Source: Diplonema papillatum (Eukaryota > Euglenozoa > Diplonemea > Diplonemida > Diplonemidae). Taken from it: DNA of 64,000 nt. The position numbers and the translations under genes are program-made. The stretch lies in contig JAPJBO010000004.1 of NCBI GenBank assembly GCA_030068145.1, positions 248,001 through 312,000 of the forward strand. The letters run 5' to 3'. Positions 1-8,375 of this stretch are shown here, in pieces; position 1 is the stretch's first letter, and the number at the start of each line of letters is the position of its first letter. Below the pieces are notes generated by a model. The model was given only the letters and a program-made list of their open reading frames with translations. It did not search any database and was not told where the DNA came from.

Positions 1-970
1 TTCGTTTGTTGCGCTTTCGCGCCGGCTGTCCTGCCGAAGCAGTCGCTCGAGGGGGCGATCCTGACATGGATGAGGATGAAGTCGAAATGGCAGGGCTGGT
101 GATATCCAGCTCCATTCTCGAAATGTTGCGCTTTCGCGCCGCGTACCTTTTTCCGGGTTTTCCCGCCGGGTCATTCGGTGGTGTCGGGAGTCGGGCTCTT
201 TTCTGCCCCTTTCTTGGTGGTGTCGCTCGGGCCGGCTCGGTCGGAGCGTGCTTTTTCGCCATCTTGGCCGCCTTTGGGGACGCTTGACGCGTCCTCTTCA
301 TGCGCGGTGGTGTCGTCGGCTTCTGTCGGCCTTTCTTCCGCGGCGTTGTTGGCTTCGGCTTAGCGGGGGCTGGCTTCGGGGGCGCTGGCACGTGGTGGCC
401 CTTTTTGCAGCAGGCTGACGGCCGCCGTTCCGCTAGCGTCGGTAAGCCGCGGCAGTCGTCACACGGACCGCGGGCGTGTTCGCGGCAGTCATGGTGGCCG
501 GCCGTTAAGCAGTGTGAACTTGAAATGCAGGTACCACAGGGGTAAGCTTGCATTTGTCATAGGCTAGGGTTATTTGAATACGTCGTCCGAGGACGATCTC
601 AAAGCGGACGAGGACGGTGATAATAGGCTGGTGATATCCAGCTCCATTTCTTGTTTGTTGCGCTTTCGCGCCGGCTGTCCTGCCGAAGCAGTCGCTCGAG
701 GGGGCGATCCTGATATGGATGAGGATGAAGTCGAGGTAGCAGGGCTGGTGATATCCAGCTCCATTCTCGAAATGTTGCGCTTTCGCGCCGCGTGCTTTTT
801 TCCGGGTTTTCCCGCCGGGTCATTCGGTGGTGTCGGGAGTCGGGCTCTTTTCTGCCCCTTTCTTGGTGGTGTCGCTCGGGCCGGCTCGGTCGGAGCGTGC
901 TTTTTCGCCATCTTGGCCGCCTTTGCCGTTAAGCAGCGGCTGCCCGTGACACCTTTTATATGTACGTTAT
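1..970 (-). CDS. Basic Lys/Pro-rich coding region, partial, with internal duplication
   Basis: Reading the minus strand, a long open frame encodes Lys-, Arg- and Pro-rich sequence resembling a histone H1 or AT-hook tail (for example KPKPTTPRKKGRQKPTTPPR). The block beginning MAKKHAPTEPARATPPRKG occurs twice, 648 bp apart (from about 911 and 263), and each copy carries two motifs of the form ARKRNxxxMELDITS. Between the copies (about 545-370) the frame encodes a Cys/His-rich stretch including CGTC and PCDDC, perhaps metal binding. The frame leaves the left window edge. It lies directly downstream of the metacaspase-like gene on the same strand, and that gene's open frame ends at a possible donor (GTAGCT, about 1180), so the two could be one gene separated by an intron holding a solo repeat. 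I could not fix the junction. The family is unrecognised; a nucleic-acid-binding role is only suggested by composition. Confidence 0.4.
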
Positions 971-971
971 A

Positions 972-1162
972 GAAAATTCTCGAGGGACTGCCTTGTGCTC
1001 ATTTTCGAACTACAAAGTGGGTCTTTTTTGTTGAACGCTTACGCCCGCCACACGATTCACCTGTGTTTCGTGTGGGCTACAGCACATTTACCTCCTTTGA
1101 TCTTTTGCAACTGGCAGTCTCCTCGAGCATTTCCTACGGCAAGCAGGTGCTTATACAAAAAA
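972..1162 (+). repeat. Solo A-B terminal repeat, copy a
   Basis: This copy runs from CTCGAGGGACTGCC near its start to GCTTATACAAAA at its end. It belongs to a nine-copy family that resembles the terminal repeat of the YR retrotransposon at 21178-26045. It lacks part of the interior between the Cys-codon-like TTCGAA segment and the CTACAAAGTGGG segment. It lies immediately downstream of the metacaspase-like frame, in an intron or 3' region. Confidence 0.7.
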
Positions 1163-1176
1163 GTAGGAAAGGAAAG

Positions 1177-2094
1177 CTACCTGCAAAACGCGCTGACAAG
1201 GTCGTAGTCGACCTCCACGGAGGCCCTCGCCCCCGGGCGGTGCGCGGACAGGACGGAAATCCACGTGCCGGGGTCGATGAGCGAGCTCTTCGCGGTGGCC
1301 CGCTGCTGGACGTCGCCCTCCGGGTGCGACACGACGCGGTGCTCGAGCCGGACGAGCTCGTGGCCGAGGGGCCGCGCGCTGCAGATGAAGAACAGCTGGC
1401 TGCCCTTGCACATCCGGCGCGACGCCAGCTGCAGCAGGTCCGCGCCTCGCACCCCGCCGGCCTTCTTGTAATCCGCCGGCAGCAGCGAGCCGCTGCCGTT
1501 TTCCTCATCCGCACCCCCGTGCGATGTTCTCCCCGAGTACGTGAGCAGCAGACACTGTCCCGGGCGCGTGGCCGTAGCCAGCCATTCCACGTGCTGCAAG
1601 ATGTTCTGCTTCGTCGGGTAATTCGTGATGCCGCCGTCGTCCACCAGCGTGCGGATGTCCCCCGCGAACCCAGCTTCGAGCAACACGTCCCGCAGGTGTA
1701 TCGTCGCAGCGACACTGCCTCTGGCCACGTCCAACCCCTTGTAGTCCACGCCTATCAGCACGGCGCGGCCCCAGGTGGCTTGTAACGGCAGGTCGTACAA
1801 GTCGTCGTCGTCGGTGGCCTCGTGCCCGAGCGCCTTCTCGTGGGAGAAGAGGATGCTGTTGTCGAGCCCTGCCCGCGACTTCCGAGTGTCCGCGAAGCGG
1901 GAAGTCTCGCCAAGCGCGGCGCTGCCGCTCCGCCCGATGGCGGCCGGCGGCCATGGCCCGTACTCCTCGAGCAGGTCGTCCCACAAGTCCTCCAGCCCGA
2001 GCGACGTGGCCACCAGGCTCGCCACCTCGGGCACCCGCTGCGGCGCATAGTGCTCGAGGAAGGCCCGGATGTCCTTCTGCGTGACGCCGGCCAT
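1177..2094 (-). CDS. Metacaspase-like protein, catalytically dead
   Basis: The 305-residue frame starts at an ATG (2094) and reads through a caspase-fold p20-like domain: RAVLIGVDYKGLD (first strand), PTKQNILQHVEWL, then LLLTYSGRTSHGGADEENG and GSQLFFICSARPLGH. In active metacaspases the third segment reads SGHG, with the catalytic His, and the last reads D(C/S)CHSG, with the nucleophilic Cys. Here the His position is Arg and the nucleophile position aligns to Ser, so both catalytic residues appear lost while the fold signature stays. About 110 N-terminal residues precede the domain (starting MAGVTQKDIRAFLEHYAP) and may be a helical adaptor region. The frame ends beside a donor-like GTAGCT, so the protein may continue into the basic region downstream. 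Family: peptidase clan CD, C14B; the assignment is firm, and pseudo-enzyme status is inferred from the two motifs. Confidence 0.75.
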   Translation of the reverse strand: MAGVTQKDIRAFLEHYAPQRVPEVASLVATSLGLEDLWDDLLEEYGPWPPAAIGRSGSAALGETSRFADTRKSRAGLDNSILFSHEKALGHEATDDDDLYDLPLQATWGRAVLIGVDYKGLDVARGSVAATIHLRDVLLEAGFAGDIRTLVDDGGITNYPTKQNILQHVEWLATATRPGQCLLLTYSGRTSHGGADEENGSGSLLPADYKKAGGVRGADLLQLASRRMCKGSQLFFICSARPLGHELVRLEHRVVSHPEGDVQQRATAKSSLIDPGTWISVLSAHRPGARASVEVDYDLVSAFCR

Positions 2095-2661
2095 CTACCG
2101 AAACAACAGATCCCGACCCGAGCTTGGGGCAACCATGTCACGCTGAGGTCCGCATTGGTGGCTGGGTCCCCCCCTGTCTCCTAATGAAAAGATCGCGTGG
2201 TGCAGGGACGACCGCCGGGAAACTGGACAGTGCGATTGCAGTCCACTCCCGTGGGCGGTGACCAAGTTGACGATGGCGATGATGTGATAATGATTCTGGA
2301 TGAATCTTCAGGCGATGATGCTATGATGATGCTGGAAATAAATCTTCATTGTGGACAATTTGGCCTGTCCTCACCACTGTATCGGATGGACTTGCCGACT
2401 GTTCAAGGAGGCTAAAAATGCTGAGAAGACAAAGTGCGCGCTGCAAGATCAGCGGCCAAGGTCAACGAAGGTGGTTCAGGGCACGCCCGTTGACCTGGTT
2501 CAAAACCGTGTATACCATATGAGACGATGCCAAACCCCCCCAGGGGTGGCCCTAAGCGGCCAGATTGCGGAGTCGTTGGCAGAATCTCCCCCCCCAGGGG
2601 TGGCCCTAAGCGGCCAGATTGCGGAGTCGTTGGCAGAATCTGACCTGACCCCCCCCCCCCC
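2095..2661. other. Intergenic; short direct repeat before the hAT element
   Basis: No gene is recognised. At about 2536-2641 a segment of about 53 bp is repeated twice in tandem, each copy opening with a C-run followed by AGGGGTGGCCCTAAG. It is followed by the C-run (2649-2661) into which the hAT element has inserted. A GAT-rich stretch lies at 2270-2340. Confidence 0.5.
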
Positions 2662-5600
2662 CAGGGTGCTTATTAAGGGCTGTTACATGTTACGGATCGC
2701 GGTCAGGGGGTGCGGGTGGTGGTGGGGGGGGGGGGACCCCCCCCCCCCCCCCCCCTCCTGCATGGCTGGCAGGTCACCCGGTGTCAAGCGACCGACTCCC
2801 CAACTGCCGCTGGCCAGGTCAGGCTGGCACGACAAAGGAGTTACGGAGGGCGGCAGCTTGGGCAATGCCGACTTTGCGGAGGCATTCAACGGACGACGAT
2901 CTGCCGCAGTGGACACAAGGAGCTGAGCCCTGCGCTCCTTCCCAAAAACGCCAAGCAGCTCCTTTCGCTTCGCTGCGAGGTTATCCTTACCCTAATCTTG
3001 GCATCCGCGGAGTGCCCGTCCCGCGAGCGCTGTTCCAGAAACGGGCTAAAAAAACAAGAGTCGAGGGCCGAGGAAACCTTTCGGTATTTAGTATGTACAC
3101 TAAAACAAGGATTAATCATCTCTGCTCTCGGTAGCTATTTATTCCCGCAGGGAGCCTGAGATACAGTAAATACACAACAACAAACATGACGGATGCCGCC
3201 TTCTTCATTGAAGCTGTTGCAGACGGCACGTTTGGAGAGTGCGTTGAATGGAGTGAGGAAAGGGTGCTTGCTCGTATCCGCGACTTGCGTGGTTCGCAAA
3301 CACAGGACGCGCAAGCCTTTCAGGCTGAGCTTGCTGCCGCAAGCAACCCAAACTTGGGAATTAGCTCCAACAACGAAGGAGTGAAATTCTGTGTCGTTTT
3401 GCCCGGTGTCCAGGTGGCAACGTGGGAAGAAGTTGGACGCAGGCTGCTGAAGCCGATACGAGGAACGTATCAGAGCATGCAGAAAAGGGCCTCGGGGCTT
3501 GTGAAGCGCAAGAAGTGGTCCGCGGACGCAGTCCTTCGGCAGGTGCAGACCGAGTTCGGTGCGGCAAGTTCAGGAGACACCACTACTACAGTGGATACCT
3601 GCTCCGTCCAGCTGTTCAATGCTGCAGTTGAGAAAGCCGTTTGTAAACACGGCCCTCAGCACCACCTCAACCACGAAGAGCTTTTCGCGCTCTTGGAAAT
3701 GGAAGGTCGCGAGGCAAATTTGGTTTCGCAAAGCGTTTCGAAGTGGCGCAGCGAAGGACTGCACGAAGGCTGGAGTAGACGCGGCAAGCTGTACTGCTTG
3801 TTCGTTGTTGGGGCCGCTTGTGCTGGCTGCGCCGACTCGATTGATGGTGCGCTGTCATTCAATGCTGCGGTTGCGTCCATCGTCCAAGCGAAAGGCGAGC
3901 AACACAGTCTCTGTGCTGAGCAGCTTTTTGACCTCTTGGGGATAGAGAAGGCTCGCCGAAAGGCTTTTCACCAAAAGCTTTTGAGTTGGCTTCCCGAGGC
4001 TTCGGGATGGAATCGGTCCTTCGCGGGACAGAAACGAAAAGCTTTCTATTGCCTTTTCAAAGACGTGAAGTGCACCAAATGCTCCCCCGCCCAACAACAA
4101 CAATCCGACGTAAGTCCAGAACATGTGCCGTGCGCTGCAACAAACAGCCCAGACCCTGTAGCGAATGTAGGTCCTGCACCTGCTACACCTGCAAACGCGG
4201 ACGACGATCAGCCTCCCACGCCGACGTCGGATACAGTGAAGAAGACACTTGAGCAGCTCAAGGCCGAAGCAGCAGCCATTGGTATCAAGACCACTGGAAC
4301 AAAAAAAGCCCTCCAACAGAGTATTGCTGAGGCTACGCAATCCGAAGAGCCACAAACGCAGCGGCTCGTGTACCGCATTGTCGATCACCTGTCCACTGCT
4401 TGTCCTGACTTGAGGAGGGAGCTGGAAGCGGAGTTTGCTAGCGAAAAGCGGCTCGTGTCGGGCTCTCATACCCAAACAACGCATCAGCATGGGTTGGTTT
4501 GTGGGTACAACGCGTGTTTTCTTGGGGAAAAACTAAAGAGAATTCCCTTCTCCCGAGCTGACAACGCATCTCTTCCAGAACTGTACACCTGGTTCCGTGG
4601 AACGTCACCGAACATGCTGGGCATGTCGGAAAAGAGGTGGGAGTCCATCAAGGAGCACTTGCGAGTTGGTGAGGAACCCCCGGCTTTGACAACATTTGAA
4701 GTCCAGGCCTTTGCATGCAAAAATGGACTGAAGTTCATCTCGAAGGACCTTGGAAGCGTATCGAGTTTCAGGTTCCAGGCTCTGCGGACAAATGATGTGT
4801 GTGTTGTAAACCTCCGCCTCCCCTCCAGCAGCCACCTCTTAAACCACTTCTTCTGCGTTTCCTTCACCGCCGCACCGGATACCAAGGCGATGCTGGAAGA
4901 GAAGAAGTCGACGCAGCAGCCATTCTATCCTGCCCCACTTTTTCGGCCCCAGCTATCGCCGTTTGCTCGAATCAACAGAGAAACGGAACGGGTCCCCGGA
5001 GGGTACATGTGCCTTGCTTGCCATCACACGCACGTCTTCATCTGGGGCAGCCTTTCTTCGGGGGTTGCTGCCGCATTTGCGAAGGGTACGGCGGGCCCTT
5101 ATCAAACCGATGAAGCCGCGCGGACAGCTCTTTCGCGGCACCGCAACTCCAACGCGCACCGAGTGTCTTTGTGGGTCGTGCGATACGGTGCCTTTGTAAT
5201 AGTCGGGTACCTCACGGTTGCTGCTGCTGCGATCGCGTTCCGCGTTGTCCCTGCCAACTTCCGGTCAGACGCGCACCCGCAAGCAGGCAACACGTTTGAG
5301 GTCAGTCTCAAGGCTGAGCTTGCCGAGACCCCTTACCTTTCGGAAGAGAGGCTGCAGCGCTTCTTCAACTTGCATGTTCCCATGTTCATCAGGGTGTGCG
5401 AAGGAGTGTCTCACAGAAGTTCCGTGCGGCAGATAAGAGCCGACCGATTGCGGGGTATTGATATACCCAAGAAGTACAACACCACTTCACACGTCTCGGA
5501 AATGGTGGGCATCTGGGCTTCCATCGCACAAGTGCGCATCGCCAAGGAACTAAGTGTATCGAGCTCCTTTGTGCTGATCTTGGACGGAACGACACTGAAG

Positions 5601-8357
5601 CACGCAATGCAGATGGAGGTGTATGTAGTTATCCTACGCTACTTCGTCTCATCTTTGTGCGCAGTTAAAGAAACTGCCTTGGGACTCGTGGGGTTCGAGG
5701 CTTCCGACGATACAGATGGCAACACCATCTTCTTGAAGTCTCGTGCGATGCTTGCAGATTTCGGCGTTGCGGCACAGCAGATAACGGCAACCTGCAGTGA
5801 TTCGGGATCGAATCTAGCGGGGCACATCACAGGGGTATACGGTTTGTTGAAGAAAGATTTCAACCCTCAGTGTGCCCGTGTTCCGGACTTTTCGCACCGA
5901 CTGGAGACCGAACTTGAGCGAGCCTTCGATTCATCCGTTGTTGAAGAAATCACGGAAGCAATTCTTACGATGGAGGCGAACTTGCGAACATCCGGAAAGC
6001 TTTATCGCCGACTCAGGCGTTTCGCTAAGCTGCAAGGCTTTGCTGCGGGTCCCAAACCATCCCTCCATTGCTCTATTCGGTGGTTGCCAAAAACCTTTCG
6101 TCTGTGGGAGAAGGCCGCTGCATTGTGGCCACTCTGGAAGATGTTTCTGGAACAGCGCTCGCGGGACTGGCACTCCGCGGATGCCAAGAAGGGTAAGGAT
6201 AACCTCGCAGCGAAGCGAAAGGAGCTGCTTGGCGTTTTTGGGAAGGAGCGCAGGGCTCAGCAGTTCCAGCAGTGGTATCCTGTACTAAGGATGTTGCGCA
6301 ATATCTCGCTGGCCTCGCAGCATCAAGAGCCCACCGTTCTGCATTTGCAGTTTCGGTTGAGCCGAGCTCGTATGGCCATCGAAGGGATGACCGATGGCAA
6401 CGAAAACAAACGTCGCTTGGCGAAGGTCGCGAAGGCGCTCGAAGCCGTCGAGGAAAAGATAAAGAAGGATGACCACGCCGTAGCTCTCTCTCTCATTCTT
6501 GACGTACAAAAAATGCAGGTGCTCTCCGGAGCCGACTTGAAGGCGTACGGTAACGAAGAGTACGCCTATTTGGCTGCTTTCGTCGGGAGGTTTGAAGCGA
6601 GCTCCGTACAGAAGGACTGGCAAGACATAAAAATTCTTGCCGTTCAGTTCAAGGACTTGGGGTGGAACGCCTGGACCGGAGTATTCGCAACCCTAAAAGA
6701 ACAAGGCAACCAGAGAGCCATTGACGTGTTGGCGCTGGTCCACACACATAGTCGCTACAACAGCAACGTAGCTGAGTCGTTTTTCAGCAAGGCCAAACAA
6801 CGCGTGGGTTGCAATCGGCCCCATTTGGTGGTGGAGACTCTGAGCAACGAACTCATTCTCGCTGAACAGGGTAAAGGAATGACCGATGAAGAAGTAAGCG
6901 AAACCTGCACTCTCGGCGCCAAGATATGGCACTCTCGGAAGAATCGTCGTCATGGGGGGAAGACTGGTGGAAAGAAGAAGACGGATAGAGCCGACGCATT
7001 CGAGCAGGTTAACGGGGATATGCGCACTGAGTACTCGGGGTGTAGCGTTGTACCGTCTTTCGCGCCGTGGTCAGGGAACGAAACGTGGTCGGCGATGTCC
7101 TTCGCGAATGCATCCGAGTCTTCGGATTCACCGAATGCATCACTGCCTTCATCTTCGGTGTCGTCGCAGTCGTCCTCCTCTTCACGGTCCTCCTCTTCTG
7201 GCTCGACGACATCTTCAGCTTCCAGTTCAACATCCACGGAGGCAAGTGTAGAGCGCCAGGTCCCATCTCGACCATCGGAGCCGGGGGCTAAACTGCCGTT
7301 ACCCGTGCGCTTGAAGCCAGCAGCAAAGGTTTCTGCCCGCCTGCTTGACAGCATGCACGAACCGGCACCGAAACGCGCACGGAAGTAGGCACTCACGAAG
7401 GCTTCGCATGAAGGAACAACCGGCCTTTTGATGATTTGGTATGCCAAAGTGGAAATCCCCCTCCTGTTCCGTGAAGACCTCTCCGGTCCACTGCACGTGC
7501 TGTGGCAGCTTGCTGGTACACTACGCGAGTATCCCATCCTTCCTTGTGTCCACTGCGGCAGATCGTCGTCCGTTGAATGCCTCCGCAACGTCGGCATTGC
7601 CCAAGCTGCCGTCCTCCGTAACTCCTTTGTCGTGCCACACACAGAATTTCACTCCTTCGTTGTTGGAGCTAATTCCCAAGTTTGGGTTGCTTGCGGCAGC
7701 AAGCTCAGCCTGAAAGGCTTGCGCGTCCTGTGTTTGTGAACCACGCAAGTCGCGGATACGAGCAAGCACCCTTTCCTCACTCCATTCAACGCACTCTCCA
7801 AACGTGCCGTCTGCAACAGCTTCAATGAAGAAGGCGGCATCCGTCATGTTTGTTGTTGTGTATTTACTGTATCTCAGGCTCCCTGCGGGAATAAATAGCT
7901 ACCGAGAGCAGAGATGATTAATCCTTGTTTTAGTGTACATACTAAATACCGAAAGGTTTCCTCGGCCCTCGACTCTTGTTTTTTTAGCCCGTTTCTGGAA
8001 CAGCGCTCGCGGGACGGGCACTCCGCGGATGCCAAGATTAGGGTAAGGATAACCTCGCAGCGAAGCGAAAGGAGCTGCTTGGCGTTTTTGGGAAGAGCGC
8101 AGGGCTCAGCTCCTTGTGTCCACTGCGACAGATCGTCGTCCGTTGAATGCCTCCGCAAAGTCGGCTTTGCCCAAGCTGCCGCCCTCCGTAACTCCTTCGT
8201 GCCAGCCTGACCTGGCCAGCGGCAGTTGCGGAGTCGGTCGCTTGACACCGGGTGACCTGCCAGCCATGCAGGAGGGGGGGGGGGGGTCCCCCCCCCCCCA
8301 CCACCACCCGCACTTGTTACATGTTACGGGTTAGGCCAAATCTTAATAAACACCCTG
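2662..8357 (+). mobile_element. hAT-superfamily DNA transposon, apparently intact
   Basis: The element begins CAGGGTG at 2662 and ends CACCCTG at 8357, matching the CAGGG termini usual for hAT. Both flanks are runs of C, so the 8-bp target duplication is hidden as C8. The inverted arms are unusually long: 2662-3390 is repeated in reverse at about 7643-8357, and this includes the first 68 codons of the transposase. The right arm carries a further copy of a 100-bp subterminal segment (7535-7640, matching 2827-2927 in reverse). A 120-bp subterminal segment (right 7989-8107; left about 2935-3045 reversed) is also found inside the coding region at 6145-6260. Internal G/C homopolymers lie at 2725-2755 and 8274-8298. 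It encodes one long intronless transposase. Confidence 0.85.
3186..7388 (+). CDS. hAT-like transposase with SAP motif
   Basis: This is a single open frame of 1400 residues with no stops. The N-terminus (residues about 140-300) carries two copies of an unrecognised domain of about 75 residues, each with FNAAV...QH.L..E.LF.LL.xE and ending in a CxxC pair (CAGC, CTKC). A SAP-like DNA-binding motif follows at about 349-383 (LEQLKAEAAAIGIKTTGTKK). A C2H2 finger of the TTF/BED type found in hAT proteins reads CLAC ... RHRNSNAH at about 610-660. The catalytic core shows LILDGTTLKHAM (Asp near 800) and CSDSGSNLAGHITGVYGLL (Asp near 871), then DFSHRLE, as in KIAA1586/ZMYM-type hAT proteins. The C-terminus is a Ser-rich, acidic-then-basic tail ending KRARK, a probable nuclear signal. 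It is longer than usual hAT transposases (600-900 residues). It is expected to cut at the element ends in the nucleus. Confidence 0.8.
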   Translation: MTDAAFFIEAVADGTFGECVEWSEERVLARIRDLRGSQTQDAQAFQAELAAASNPNLGISSNNEGVKFCVVLPGVQVATWEEVGRRLLKPIRGTYQSMQKRASGLVKRKKWSADAVLRQVQTEFGAASSGDTTTTVDTCSVQLFNAAVEKAVCKHGPQHHLNHEELFALLEMEGREANLVSQSVSKWRSEGLHEGWSRRGKLYCLFVVGAACAGCADSIDGALSFNAAVASIVQAKGEQHSLCAEQLFDLLGIEKARRKAFHQKLLSWLPEASGWNRSFAGQKRKAFYCLFKDVKCTKCSPAQQQQSDVSPEHVPCAATNSPDPVANVGPAPATPANADDDQPPTPTSDTVKKTLEQLKAEAAAIGIKTTGTKKALQQSIAEATQSEEPQTQRLVYRIVDHLSTACPDLRRELEAEFASEKRLVSGSHTQTTHQHGLVCGYNACFLGEKLKRIPFSRADNASLPELYTWFRGTSPNMLGMSEKRWESIKEHLRVGEEPPALTTFEVQAFACKNGLKFISKDLGSVSSFRFQALRTNDVCVVNLRLPSSSHLLNHFFCVSFTAAPDTKAMLEEKKSTQQPFYPAPLFRPQLSPFARINRETERVPGGYMCLACHHTHVFIWGSLSSGVAAAFAKGTAGPYQTDEAARTALSRHRNSNAHRVSLWVVRYGAFVIVGYLTVAAAAIAFRVVPANFRSDAHPQAGNTFEVSLKAELAETPYLSEERLQRFFNLHVPMFIRVCEGVSHRSSVRQIRADRLRGIDIPKKYNTTSHVSEMVGIWASIAQVRIAKELSVSSSFVLILDGTTLKHAMQMEVYVVILRYFVSSLCAVKETALGLVGFEASDDTDGNTIFLKSRAMLADFGVAAQQITATCSDSGSNLAGHITGVYGLLKKDFNPQCARVPDFSHRLETELERAFDSSVVEEITEAILTMEANLRTSGKLYRRLRRFAKLQGFAAGPKPSLHCSIRWLPKTFRLWEKAAALWPLWKMFLEQRSRDWHSADAKKGKDNLAAKRKELLGVFGKERRAQQFQQWYPVLRMLRNISLASQHQEPTVLHLQFRLSRARMAIEGMTDGNENKRRLAKVAKALEAVEEKIKKDDHAVALSLILDVQKMQVLSGADLKAYGNEEYAYLAAFVGRFEASSVQKDWQDIKILAVQFKDLGWNAWTGVFATLKEQGNQRAIDVLALVHTHSRYNSNVAESFFSKAKQRVGCNRPHLVVETLSNELILAEQGKGMTDEEVSETCTLGAKIWHSRKNRRHGGKTGGKKKTDRADAFEQVNGDMRTEYSGCSVVPSFAPWSGNETWSAMSFANASESSDSPNASLPSSSVSSQSSSSSRSSSSGSTTSSASSSTSTEASVERQVPSRPSEPGAKLPLPVRLKPAAKVSARLLDSMHEPAPKRARK

Positions 8358-8375
8358 CCCCCCCCCCCCCCCCCC

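Noticed and set aside
972-1162. SINE
   Set aside because: No convincing pol III boxes; the ends and internal order match the terminal repeat of the YR retrotransposon better.
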